Positions 17,954 through 26,053 of a DNA stretch of 64,000 nt are shown here, in pieces; position 1 is the first letter of the stretch, and each line of letters starts with the position of its first letter. The position numbers were made by a program, and so were the translations under genes. Under the pieces are notes generated by a model. That model was not told the origin of the DNA. It was given only the letters and a program-made list of their open reading frames with translations, and made no database searches. The DNA is from Streptomyces sp. MMBL 11-1 (GTDB taxonomy: Bacteria; Actinomycetota; Actinomycetes; Streptomycetales; Streptomycetaceae). The stretch lies in contig NZ_CP117709.1 of assembly GCF_028622875.1 (NCBI RefSeq), positions 7,071,001 through 7,135,000 of the forward strand, given 5' to 3'.

Positions 17954-18877
17954 TCAGCCGTGCCAGGCGCCGTCCCCGGCGGCCTCGCGGACGAAGACGG
18001 AGAAGTCCTTCGGCTCCCGCCCCAGGACCCGCTTCACATCGTCCGACGTCGCCGTGTTGTGGCCGTCCAGCAGCTGCGCGAACAGCTCGGCCAGGAATTC
18101 CGCCTCCGGACCCGGCACCCCGAACTCCTCCAGCAGCGACGCGTACGCGGGCCCCGTCACCGGCACGTACCGCACCGCCCGGCCCGCCGCCCGGCCCAGC
18201 TCCTCGGCCGCCTCCGCGAACGTCAGGCTCCGGGGGCCCGTCAGCTCGTACACCGCCCCCGCGTGCCCGTCCCCGGTCAGCGCGGCCACCACGACATCGG
18301 CCAGGTCGTCGAGGTCCACGAGCGGTTCCGCCGTCGTGCCCGCGGGGAACGCCACCTCACCGCCGAGCACGCCGTCCAGCAGCGCGCCCTCGCTGAAGTT
18401 CTGCGCGAAGAACGCCGACCGTACGACGGTGATCTCCACCGTCCCGGCCGCCCCGCGCAGCGCCTCCTCGGCGACGGCCGCCCGCGGTTCGCCGCGACCC
18501 GACAGCAGCACCACCCTGCGCACCCCGCACGCCGCGGCGGTCCGCCCGAAGGCGGCCATGGCCTCCGCCGCTCCGGGCACCGCCAGGTCCGGGTAGTACG
18601 CCACATAGGCGGCCCGGGCACCGCGCAGCGCCGCAGCCCAGCCCGATGCGTCCTGCCAGTCGAACCGGACCTCGCCCGTGCGTGAACCCGAGCGGACCGG
18701 CACCCCGAGGGCCGTCAGCCGCTCCACCACCCGACGGCCGGTCTTGCCGGTGCCGCTCGTCACCAGAACCGTGCCCGCGGCCACTGCCGCTCCCTTCCCC
18801 GTCATCCGTCCCGCACCCCGTCCGCCGTCCTGGCCGTCGCTGTCGTCGTCTCGTCGTGTGAACGCGTTCTCCGTCAT
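17954..18877 (-). CDS. NmrA-like NAD(P)-binding protein (atypical SDR)
   Basis: The product is 307 residues from the ATG at 18875-18877. Two later ATG codons (for example 18803-18805) are possible starts, since the first ~40 residues are polar and the fold begins at GTVLVTSGTGKTGRRVVERLTALG. That segment is the nucleotide-binding loop G-x-x-G-x-x-G. Later motifs match the NmrA/QOR2 group: VVLLSGRGE, VRSAFFAQNFSEG, EPLVDLDDLADVVVAAL, and YELTGPRSLTFAEAAEELGRA. Members are NADP-sensing regulators or quinone reductases. It is transcribed away from the AraC gene. Confidence 0.88.
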   Translation of the reverse strand: MTENAFTRRDDDSDGQDGGRGAGRMTGKGAAVAAGTVLVTSGTGKTGRRVVERLTALGVPVRSGSRTGEVRFDWQDASGWAAALRGARAAYVAYYPDLAVPGAAEAMAAFGRTAAACGVRRVVLLSGRGEPRAAVAEEALRGAAGTVEITVVRSAFFAQNFSEGALLDGVLGGEVAFPAGTTAEPLVDLDDLADVVVAALTGDGHAGAVYELTGPRSLTFAEAAEELGRAAGRAVRYVPVTGPAYASLLEEFGVPGPEAEFLAELFAQLLDGHNTATSDDVKRVLGREPKDFSVFVREAAGDGAWHG

Positions 18878-18964
18878 GGCTCCAGACTCCCGGGCCCGCG
18901 ACCGTCCGGACATGCTCCAGAGACTCAGCCGCCTACTCCTCCGTCCACGCGTCCCCACGTCCCA

Positions 18965-18996
18965 CCTCGTCATCTCGTCACCTCGTCATCTCGTCA
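18965..18996. repeat. Perfect 16-base tandem repeat upstream of the AraC gene
   Basis: CCTCGTCATCTCGTCA occurs twice in a row (18965-18980 and 18981-18996); each is itself two near-identical 8-mers ending CTCGTCA. It lies 33 bases before the AraC-type start codon and in the divergent promoter region with the NmrA-like gene, so it may hold regulator sites. Confidence 0.85.
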
Positions 18997-19028
18997 GCTC
19001 CGCACGTCCACGCGTCTAGGCTGGCGCC

Positions 19029-20039
19029 ATGGACGCTCTCGCCGGACTCCTTGACGGACCACGGGCCCGGGGCGCGTTCCTGCTCCGCATGGTGATGGAG
19101 CCGCCCTGGGCGATACGGGTCGAGGACCGGGCACCGATCTGCCTCATGTCGGTCCGGCGCGGCACGGCCGTCATCGTCCCGTCCGACGGGGGCGAACCGG
19201 TCCGGCTCGGCCCCGGTGACATCGCGGTGGTCCGCGGCCCCGATCCGTACACCGTCGCCGACGCACCCGGGACCACACCCCACGCCCTCATCGGTCCCGG
19301 CGGCGTCTGCACCACGCTGCACGGCCGGCCGCTCGCCCAGGACATGGTGCTGAACGTACGGACCTGGGGAAAGGCGGCCGATGGCGCTACGGCGGTCCTC
19401 GTCGGGACCTATCTGCTGGAGGGCGAGATCAGCCGCCGTCTGCTGGACGCCGTTCCCCCGCTGCTCACGGTGCCCGCCGACACGCGGACCCGGCCGCTGC
19501 TGGACCTGCTCGACGCGGAGATCGCCCAGGACGAGCCGGGCCAGCGCGTGGTCCTGGACCGTCTGCTGGACCTGCTGCTCATCGCCGTGCTCCGCGCCTG
19601 GTTCGCCCGGCCCGGGGCGGACGCTCCCGCCTGGTACCGCGCGATGGGCGACCCCGTCGTGGGCACGGCACTGCGGCTGCTCCAGCACGAGCCCGCGCAC
19701 CCCTGGACCGTCGCCGCGCTCGCCGCCCGCGCTGGGGTGTCCCGGGCCGGTCTCGCCCGGCGGTTCACCGAGCTGGTCGGTGAGCCGCCGATGGCGTACC
19801 TGACCGGCTGGCGGCTCGCCGTCGCGGCCGACCTGCTGCGCGAGAGCGACGCCACGGTGGAGGCCGTGGCCCGGAAGGTCGGCTACAGCACCCCCTTCGC
19901 CTTCAGCGCCGCGTTCAAGAGGGTCAGGGGCGTCAGCCCGCAGGAGTACCGCGGCGGCCCGCCGGGCGAGCGCCGCGACTTGCCGGATCGGCAACGTGGT
20001 TTGCCGAGGGGGCTTCCGTTGGGGAGGCTGCGTCCATGA
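19029..20039 (+). CDS. AraC family transcriptional regulator with cupin domain
   Basis: The product is 336 residues. The N-terminal part (about 5-170) is an AraC_binding_2/cupin-type domain: FLLRMVMEPPWAIRVEDRAPICLMSVRRGTAVIVP, LGPGDIAVVRGPDPYTVAD. The C-terminal ~100 residues hold two helix-turn-helix units: WTVAALAARAGVSRAGLARRFTELVGEPPMAYLTGWRL and VEAVARKVGYSTPFAFSAAFKRVRGVSPQEYR. The close divergent gene, NmrA-like, fits the common pattern in which such a regulator controls an oxidoreductase. The stop overlaps the next gene start by 4 bases (ATGA). Confidence 0.93.
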   Translation: MDALAGLLDGPRARGAFLLRMVMEPPWAIRVEDRAPICLMSVRRGTAVIVPSDGGEPVRLGPGDIAVVRGPDPYTVADAPGTTPHALIGPGGVCTTLHGRPLAQDMVLNVRTWGKAADGATAVLVGTYLLEGEISRRLLDAVPPLLTVPADTRTRPLLDLLDAEIAQDEPGQRVVLDRLLDLLLIAVLRAWFARPGADAPAWYRAMGDPVVGTALRLLQHEPAHPWTVAALAARAGVSRAGLARRFTELVGEPPMAYLTGWRLAVAADLLRESDATVEAVARKVGYSTPFAFSAAFKRVRGVSPQEYRGGPPGERRDLPDRQRGLPRGLPLGRLRP

Positions 20040-21001
20040 ACAGCCACGCCGGTCACGGCCACCACGACGCGTACGCACCCGCCCCGCCCGTACACGCCCA
20101 TGCTCATGCCCACGCTCACGCCCACGCTCATGCCCACGGATCGGGTGGCGGTCCGGCGACGGACATCGACTGGGACGTCCTGGGCCCCCTCCTGGAGCAG
20201 GAGGCCGAACTCAACGGCGCGCAGTACGAGGAGGCGGCCCGCTGGATCGCCGCCCTGCCCACCGCGCCGAAGGTCCGCCGGGTCCTGGACGTCGGCAGCG
20301 GCCCCGGAGTCGTCTCCTGCCTGCTGGCCGAGGTCTTCCCGGAGGCCGAGGTGGTCGCGGTGGACGCCACTCCCGCTCTCCTGGAACGCGCGAGGAACCG
20401 CGCGCGGCGCCTCGGCGTGATCGACCGCTTCCAGACCCTGGAGGCCGAACTCCCCGATGACTTCGACCGTTTGGGCGAGGCCGATCTGATCTGGGCGGGC
20501 AACTCCCTGCACCACTTGGGCGACCAGCGCGCCGCCCTGGCGGGCTTCGCCGGGCTCCTGCGGTCCGGCGGCACGGTCGCGCTCGTCGAGGGCGGTCTGC
20601 CCACCCGGCGGCTGCCCCGCGACATCGGCATCGGACAGCCCGGCCTGGAGGCCCGTATGGGCGCGGCCGCCGCCACGCGCTTCGAGCACATGCGGTCCGA
20701 ACTCCCGGCCGCGAAGCGGGAGACCGAGGACTGGAGCGCGCTCTTCACCGCGGTCGGCCTCGTCCCGCAGGGCACCCGAAGCTTCCTCCTCGACCTGCCC
20801 GCCCCGCTTTCCCGCCCCGCCCGCGACCATGTCGTCGCGAGCATCACCCGCGAGCGGGAGGTGCTCGGCGAGCTGGTGACGGCCGAGGACAGCGCGGTAC
20901 TGGACCGTCTGCTGGACCCCGAGGACCCCGAAGGCCTCTACCACCGCCCCGACGTCCACCTGCTCTCCGCCCGCACGGTGCATCTGGGCCGAAGGCCCTA
21001 G
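20036..21001 (+). CDS. Class I SAM-dependent methyltransferase with histidine-rich N-terminus
   Basis: The product is 321 residues. It opens with a His-rich leader that contains six His-Ala pairs (about residues 21-32, after HAGHGHHDAY). The methyltransferase core follows at about 75: VRRVLDVGSGPGVVSCLLAEVFPEAEVVAVDATP, then ADLIWAGNSLHHLGDQRAALAGFAGLLRSGGTVALVEG. The His run could bind metal but is not part of the fold and is encoded by slippage-prone repeats of CACGCTCATGCC type. Translation is coupled to the AraC regulator, which probably controls it. The substrate is unknown. Confidence 0.88.
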   Translation: MNSHAGHGHHDAYAPAPPVHAHAHAHAHAHAHAHGSGGGPATDIDWDVLGPLLEQEAELNGAQYEEAARWIAALPTAPKVRRVLDVGSGPGVVSCLLAEVFPEAEVVAVDATPALLERARNRARRLGVIDRFQTLEAELPDDFDRLGEADLIWAGNSLHHLGDQRAALAGFAGLLRSGGTVALVEGGLPTRRLPRDIGIGQPGLEARMGAAAATRFEHMRSELPAAKRETEDWSALFTAVGLVPQGTRSFLLDLPAPLSRPARDHVVASITREREVLGELVTAEDSAVLDRLLDPEDPEGLYHRPDVHLLSARTVHLGRRP

Positions 21002-21013
21002 ATGTATTGGCCC

Positions 21014-21032
21014 GCCGCGTTGTTGACGCGGC
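21014..21032. terminator. Short hairpin between convergent genes
   Basis: GCCGCGT (21014-21020) and ACGCGGC (21026-21032) form a 7-base stem with a TGTTG loop, between the methyltransferase stop (21001) and the lectin stop (21047). It is modest in strength and has no T tract, so it is only a candidate shared terminator. Confidence 0.4.
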
Positions 21033-21046
21033 CGATCCGGTGAGGA

Positions 21047-21532
21047 TCAGCTGACAGACGTTGCCCGCGACACCGGCTCCAACCGCCACCACTGGAAGGG
21101 GGAGTCGGTGTCCTCCCACTGCTGAACCGTGCCCCCGGCCTCGGTGGAACGGTCCGCGACCTCCATGACGAGGCCGCTGATGAAGCTCACCAGGGTCACC
21201 GTCCCGGGCGCCTCCGGGTGCTGCTCGATCAGCCACTCCTGGGCGCCGAAGTTGTTGGCCTTCCACTGCTGGATCCGGGTGCCGTTCTCCGTGTCGGCGT
21301 TCGCCACGTCCAGCCGCTTCCCGCTGTGTTCGTTGACCAGGTGGAAGAGGGCCGCGCCCTCGTGCACCGGGGCCAGCCGCCACACCTGCGCGGCGGTCCC
21401 GTCGTCCTTGCCCTGCTGGACCAGCGCCCCGCTGCCCTTGGCCGCGCCGTACACCTCCAGCACCAGCCGGCTGCCGACGTTGCGCAGGCGGTACGGGCCC
21501 GCCTCGACGACGGGCGCGAGTTCGCCGCTCAT
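21047..21532 (-). CDS. Ricin-type beta-trefoil lectin-like protein without signal peptide
   Basis: The product is 161 residues from the ATG at 21530-21532, preceded by AGGA; an upstream start at 21589 has no ribosome site and adds only Arg/Pro residues. Three beta-trefoil repeats with Q-x-W-type cores are visible: GALVQQGKDDGTAAQVWRLAP, GTRIQQWKANNFGAQEWLIEQ and GGTVQQWEDTDSPFQWWRLEP. RICIN domains bind galactose- or arabinose-type sugars and are usually attached to secreted hydrolases. Here the domain stands alone and has no export signal, so it may be a cytoplasmic lectin or a released partner. Confidence 0.85.
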   Translation of the reverse strand: MSGELAPVVEAGPYRLRNVGSRLVLEVYGAAKGSGALVQQGKDDGTAAQVWRLAPVHEGAALFHLVNEHSGKRLDVANADTENGTRIQQWKANNFGAQEWLIEQHPEAPGTVTLVSFISGLVMEVADRSTEAGGTVQQWEDTDSPFQWWRLEPVSRATSVS

Positions 21533-21596
21533 GTTTTCCTGTCTCCCCGGTTCGACGTGTGTACTGCGGGCCGGCACGGGCCGGCACACCGGCTGA

Positions 21597-21636
21597 CGAC
21601 GGCGCCCCCACCGGGATCACGGTGGGGGCGCCGTCG
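21597..21636. terminator. Strong 16-base-pair hairpin after the aldo/keto reductase gene
   Basis: Arms 21597-21612 and 21621-21636 are fully complementary (CGACGGCGCCCCCACC against its complement), with an 8-base loop. The hairpin begins 9 bases beyond the stop of the minus-strand aldo/keto reductase gene and before the lectin start, where a terminator is expected. Confidence 0.85.
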
Positions 21637-21644
21637 CCGGACGC

Positions 21645-22481
21645 TCAGGCGCCGGCGCTGAACTCCGCCGGGTCGGGGCCGAGCCGCTTGCCCTCGTCCA
21701 GGGCCGCGAAGGCGGCGAGGTCGTCGGTGTCCAGCTCGAAGCCGAACACATCGAGGTTCTCCTCGATCCGCGACGGTGTCACGGACTTCGGGATCGCGAT
21801 GTTGCCGGTCTGCAGATGCCAGCGCAGCACCGCCTGGGCGGGCGTACGGCCGTGCTTCCGGGCGATGGCGACGACCGTCGGCACCTCCAGCAGGCCCTTG
21901 CCCTGACCCAGCGGCGACCACGCCTCGGTGGCGATGCCGTGATCGGCGTGGAAGGCGCGGAGCTCGGCCTGCTGGAGCTGCGGGTGCAGCTCGATCTGGT
22001 TGACGGCCGGAACCACGGAGGTCTCGGCGAGCAGCCGCTTCAGGTGCTCGGGGTGGAAGTTCGACACACCGATGGCCTTCGCGCGGCCGTCGGCGAGGAT
22101 CTTCTCCAGCGCCTTGTACGTCTCGGTGTACGCGTCCTTCGCCGGGACCGGCCAGTGGATCAGGTACAGGTCGACGTAGTCCAGGCCGAGCTTGTCCAGC
22201 GAGGCGTCGAAGGCCCGCAGGGCACGGTCGTGGCCCTGCTCGCCGTTCCACAGCTTCGTGGTGACGAAGAGCTCGTCGCGGGCGACGCCGGAGGCGGCGA
22301 TGGCCTTGCCGGTGCCGGTCTCGTTCTCGTAGATCGCGGCGGTGTCGATGCTCCGGTACCCGGTCTCGATGGCCGTGGCGACCGCCCTCTCCGCCTCGTC
22401 GTCCGGCACCTGCCAGACACCGAAACCGAGCTGCGGCATGTCGAGGCCGTTGTTGAGGGTGATGGAGGGGACCTGGCTCAC
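21645..22481 (-). CDS. Aldo/keto reductase
   Basis: The product is 278 residues, a GTG start at 22479-22481. All four catalytic positions are visible: Asp in GYRSIDTAAIYENE, Tyr in AIYENE, Lys in LFVTTKLWN and His in LYLIHWPV. NADPH-binding residues appear in NIAIPKSVTPSRIEENLDVFGFEL. The sequence AWSPLGQGKGLLE and length match the 2,5-diketo-D-gluconate reductase/prostaglandin F synthase-like branch that is common in bacteria. The physiological substrate is probably an aldehyde or keto sugar but cannot be read from the context. Confidence 0.95.
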   Translation of the reverse strand: MSQVPSITLNNGLDMPQLGFGVWQVPDDEAERAVATAIETGYRSIDTAAIYENETGTGKAIAASGVARDELFVTTKLWNGEQGHDRALRAFDASLDKLGLDYVDLYLIHWPVPAKDAYTETYKALEKILADGRAKAIGVSNFHPEHLKRLLAETSVVPAVNQIELHPQLQQAELRAFHADHGIATEAWSPLGQGKGLLEVPTVVAIARKHGRTPAQAVLRWHLQTGNIAIPKSVTPSRIEENLDVFGFELDTDDLAAFAALDEGKRLGPDPAEFSAGA

Positions 22482-22655
22482 GAGCGGTCGATCCTAACGT
22501 CGTCGGTGGATACTCCCCACGACAACGACCGTCCGGGTCCAGGCATTCCCGCCCCGGGGTTCCGCAGGACAGCGGCCCGCCCCGGGGTCCCGCAGGACTG
22601 CGGTCCGCCCCGCCCCCCCCGGGGTCGGTGGTACGCGGTCCGCCCCGTCCCCGGG

Positions 22656-24485
22656 TCAGTGGTAGAGCGCGTCGACCTCGACCGCGTACGCCGTTTCGAT
22701 TGCCTTGCGCTTCAGCTTCAGCGAGGGCGTCAGCAGCCCCAGCTCCTCGGTGAACGGATGGGCCAGGATCCGGAACGTACGGATCGACTCGGCCTGGGAC
22801 ACTGCCGTGTTGGCGGCCACCACCGCCCGGCGGACCTCCATCTCCAGGTCCGGGTCGCGCACCAGGTCGGCCGGGCCGAGCGGGCTGCGGCCCCGCATCG
22901 ACAGCCAGTGGTCCACGGACTCCTGGTCGACCGTGACGAGCGCCGCGATGTACGGGCGGTCGTTGCCGACGACGATGCACTGCGCCACCAGCGGATGCGC
23001 CCGTACACGTTCCTCCAGACCGGCGGGGGAGACGCTCTTGCCGCCGGACGTCACCAGGATCTCCTTCTTCCGCCCGGTGATCGTCAGATAGCCGTCCGCG
23101 TCCAGCGCGCCGAGGTCCCCGGTGGCGAGCCAGCCGTCCCGCAGCACCGTCCGGCTGGCCCCGGGGTCGCTCAGATAGCCGGAGAACACGTTCGGCCCGT
23201 GCAGCCACACCTCGCCGTCGTCCGCGATGTGCACCGACGTCCCCGGAATCGGCTGCCCGACCGTCCCGTACCGGGTGCGCTCGGGAGGGTTCGCCGTCGC
23301 CGCCGCGGTCGACTCGGTCAGCCCGTACCCCTCGAAGACGCTCACCCCGGCGCCCGCGAAGAACAGCCCGAGCCGGCGGTCCATGCCCGAGCCGCCCGAC
23401 ATCGCGTGCCGCATCCGGCCGCCCATCGCGTCGCGGACCTTCTTGTAGACGACCTTGTCGAAGAACTGGTGCTGCATCCGCAGCCCGGCCGAAGGCCCCG
23501 GCCCGTCCCCGAACGCCTTCTGCTCCATGGCCTCGGCGTACTTCACCGCGATGTCGACGGCCTTGTCGAACGGCCCGGCCCGGTCCTCCGCCTCGGCCTT
23601 GCGCCGGGCCCCGTTGAACACCTTCTCGAAGATGTACGGCACCGCCAGGATGAACGTCGGCCGGAACGTCACCAGGTCCGGCATCAGCGCGTTCGCGGAC
23701 AGCTCCGGCTGATGGCCGAGCTTGACCCGGCCGCGGACCGCGGCGATCTCGACCATCCGCCCGAAGACGTGGGCCAGCGGCAGGAAGAGGAGCGTGGCCG
23801 CCTCGTCGCCGGGCCTGGAGTGGAACACCGGCTCCCAGCGCGTGACCATCGTGTCGCTCTCGAACATGAAGTTCGCGTGGGTGATCACACACCCCTTGGG
23901 GCGGCCCGTCGTCCCCGAGGTGTAGATGACGGTCGCCACGGAATCGGGCGTCACCGCGCGCCGGTGCCGCTGCACCACCTCCTCGTCGATGCCCGCGCCC
24001 GCCCCGTACAGCTCGTCCACCGCTCCGGCGTCCAGCTGCCACAGCCGCTGGAGACGCGGCAGCCGGTCGATCACCGAGCCGACGGTCATCGCGTGGTCCT
24101 CGTGCTCGACCATCACCGCCACCACCTCGGCGTCGTGCAGCATCCACAGGACCTGCTCGGCGGAAGAGGTCGGGTAGATCGGCACCGACTGGGCCCCGAC
24201 GGTCCAGAGCGCGAAGTCGAAGAGCGTCCACTCGTAGCGCGTGCGGGACATCAGCGCGACCCGGTCGCCGAACCGCACCCCGTGCGCGATCAGCCCCTTG
24301 GCCAGAGCCAGCACCTGATCGCGGAAGTCCCCGGAGGTCACATCACGCCACTGGCCACCGGCGTCCTTGCGGCCGAGCGCGACCCGGTGCGGATCGTCCT
24401 CCGCGTAGTCGAAGACCACATCGGCCAGACCGCCGACCAGAGGTGCCGCCGGCAGGGGTGGGACAGTGAAATCGCGCAATGACAT
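22656..24485 (-). CDS. Long-chain acyl-CoA synthetase (FadD15-like AMP-binding enzyme)
   Basis: The product is 609 residues from the ATG at 24483-24485 (MSLRDFTVPPLPAAP); a GTG 7 codons upstream is also possible. The adenylate-forming motifs are all present: VIYTSGTTGRPKGCVITHAN (P-loop), EGYGLTEST, GDLGALDADGYLTITGRKKEILVTSGGKSVSP (hinge and A8) and a C-terminal catalytic Lys region LKLKRKAIETAY. The lid and N-terminus match bacterial long-chain acyl-CoA synthetases, which activate fatty acids with ATP and CoA. It stands alone. A 174-base region with repeated GGGTCCCGCAGGAC-like words precedes the stop. Confidence 0.93.
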   Translation of the reverse strand: MSLRDFTVPPLPAAPLVGGLADVVFDYAEDDPHRVALGRKDAGGQWRDVTSGDFRDQVLALAKGLIAHGVRFGDRVALMSRTRYEWTLFDFALWTVGAQSVPIYPTSSAEQVLWMLHDAEVVAVMVEHEDHAMTVGSVIDRLPRLQRLWQLDAGAVDELYGAGAGIDEEVVQRHRRAVTPDSVATVIYTSGTTGRPKGCVITHANFMFESDTMVTRWEPVFHSRPGDEAATLLFLPLAHVFGRMVEIAAVRGRVKLGHQPELSANALMPDLVTFRPTFILAVPYIFEKVFNGARRKAEAEDRAGPFDKAVDIAVKYAEAMEQKAFGDGPGPSAGLRMQHQFFDKVVYKKVRDAMGGRMRHAMSGGSGMDRRLGLFFAGAGVSVFEGYGLTESTAAATANPPERTRYGTVGQPIPGTSVHIADDGEVWLHGPNVFSGYLSDPGASRTVLRDGWLATGDLGALDADGYLTITGRKKEILVTSGGKSVSPAGLEERVRAHPLVAQCIVVGNDRPYIAALVTVDQESVDHWLSMRGRSPLGPADLVRDPDLEMEVRRAVVAANTAVSQAESIRTFRILAHPFTEELGLLTPSLKLKRKAIETAYAVEVDALYH

Positions 24486-24800
24486 GCTCCTCGTGGCGCT
24501 CCGCACAGCGCCGCGACGCTACCCCAAGCGGGGGCCCGGCGGGAGGGGACCGGACGCTCCGCGCACTGTGCCGTCCGCCCGGATCGACCGTCGAAATCCG
24601 GCCAGATGGGCAAGGCTCGGGCGCCCGGCCGGCCCAGTTCTGACGGAGGGGTAAGCGGCTCGCGCCGGAATCTCCACCGAATCCGACCGCCGCGGCCACT
24701 GCGACCGCTCCGATCGCCGCGACCGCGACCGCGGCCGGTCCGCGGAGTGGCACGGACTCTCCCCGCCGCCGGTTCCGCTGTGCGGCCGGTGGGAGTGTGG
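24486..24800. other. 315-base intergenic region with a 32-base direct repeat
   Basis: It separates the acyl-CoA ligase gene (minus) from the stop of the frameshifted LysR gene (minus). GCGACCGC-type words are repeated at about 24700-24735. A 32-base segment (24759-24790) is repeated at 24810-24841 with three mismatches; the second copy lies inside the 3' end of the LysR pseudogene. No gene or RNA is recognised. Confidence 0.5.
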
Positions 24801-24841
24801 CTACCGGCCCTCCCCGCCGCCGGTCCCGCGGTGCAGCCGGT
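24759..24841. repeat. Near-identical 32-base direct repeat pair
   Basis: Copies at 24759-24790 and 24810-24841 match at 29 of 32 positions, beginning CTCCCCGCCGCCGGT and ending GCCGGT. The right copy encodes the C-terminal GTGGGEGR of the LysR frame, so the left copy looks like a duplication of that gene's end, which would fit relaxed selection on a decaying gene. Confidence 0.7.
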
Positions 24842-25693
24842 CGCCGCCCGCCAGGATCGCGGACGCCAGCGCGTCTGCCGCATCCTGGGCCGCACCCCGG
24901 CGGTTCCCGTACAGCAGTACGAAGTCGACGCCGCCGAGCTCCGGCAGACCTGCCCTGGCCGGAACCGGCGCCAGCCCCGGCGGGACCATCCCCCGGGAGT
25001 GCGCCATCACCCCCAGGCCCGCCCGCGCCGCCGCGACCAGACCGCTCAGGCTCGTACTCGTACAGGCGATCCGCCACGCCCGCCCGTGCTCCTCCAGTAC
25101 CTCCAGGGCGCGGGCCCGGGTGATGGCGGGTGGCGGGAAGACGACCAGCGGCACGGGGCGCTCCGGATCGACGCGCAGCTGTGGCGCGCCGATCCAGTCC
25201 AGCGCGTCCTGCCACATCAGCTCCCCGTGGGTGTCGCCGGTCCGCCGCTTCGCCAGCACCAGATCCAGCCGGCCCGCCGCGAGCTGCCGGTGCAGCGTCC
25301 CGGACAGTTCCACGGTGAGCTGGAGCTCGACCTCCGGATGGTCACGGCGGAAGGACTCCAGGATCTCGGGGAGCCGGGTCAGCACGAAGTCCTCGGAGGC
25401 CCCGAACCGCAGCCGGCCGCGCAGCCGGGTGCCCGTGAAGAACGCCGCGGCCCGCTCGTGCGCCGACAGGATCGTCCGGGCGAAGCCGAGCATCGCCTCG
25501 CCGTCCTCGGTGAGGTCGACGCGATGGGTGTCGCGGGTGAACAGCTGCCGCCCGGCCGCCCCCTCCAGCCGCCGCACATGCTGGCTGACCGTGGACTGGC
25601 GGATCCCCAGTCTGCGCGCGGCCGGGTGAAGCTCAGCGTCTGGGCCACGGCGAGGAAGGTACGCAACTGGGTGGGGTCGTACGTGGCGTCCAT
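24801..25693 (-). pseudogene. Frameshifted LysR family regulator
   Basis: The N-terminus (ATG at 25691-25693) begins MDATYDPTQLRTFLAVAQTLSFT, then the frame is lost. A second frame continues as RRLGIRQSTVSQHVRRLEGAAGRQLFTRD and runs through a complete substrate-binding domain (RGRLRFGASEDFVLTRLPEILESF) to 24801. One G appears to be missing in the run at about 25620-25626 (cccggccg where cccgggccg would restore the frame). The break lies in the DNA-binding helix, so the protein as read cannot bind DNA. This may be a true mutation or a sequencing error in a G run. It is divergent from the BASS transporter, its probable target. Confidence 0.85.
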
Positions 25694-26053
25694 GGCGCCA
25701 CGTTATCGGGATCCGTGATGACAGTCAGAGCGGTATGTGTGATTCCCGATGAGAGGGTGCGGGAGCAGGATGGATGCCGACACGACCCGCTGCCCGACCG
25801 CTCGCCCGCACGACCGACCGCCCCCCTCGCCCGCCCGCCGGCATGACCGCCGCCCGCACGCCCGCACGACCGCCCGCACCCGAGGCCGCCCGCAGGCAGC
25901 GGCACGCGACGCCCGGCATATCCGGCCCGTCCGTCCGGCACGCCCGGTACGCCCGGCACACCCGAGATGCCCGGGACGCACGGGAGGTCCGGGACGCCCG
26001 GGAGATCCGGGACGTCCGTCCGGCGTCCGGCCGACCCCTGGAGACCCGAGCAG
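25694..26053. other. 360-base intergenic region with imperfect CCCGG repeats
   Basis: It separates the frameshifted LysR gene (minus) from the BASS transporter (plus). From about 25930 to 26020 short imperfect units of the form CCCGG(T/C)ACG and CCGGGACG repeat, and 25790-25900 is rich in CGCCCGCACGACCG words. The long open frames across it are repeat artefacts. A promoter for the transporter is expected here but no consensus stands out. Confidence 0.4.

Noticed and set aside
18965..18996. CRISPR-like repeat
   Set aside because: Two direct units with no spacers; a simple tandem repeat.
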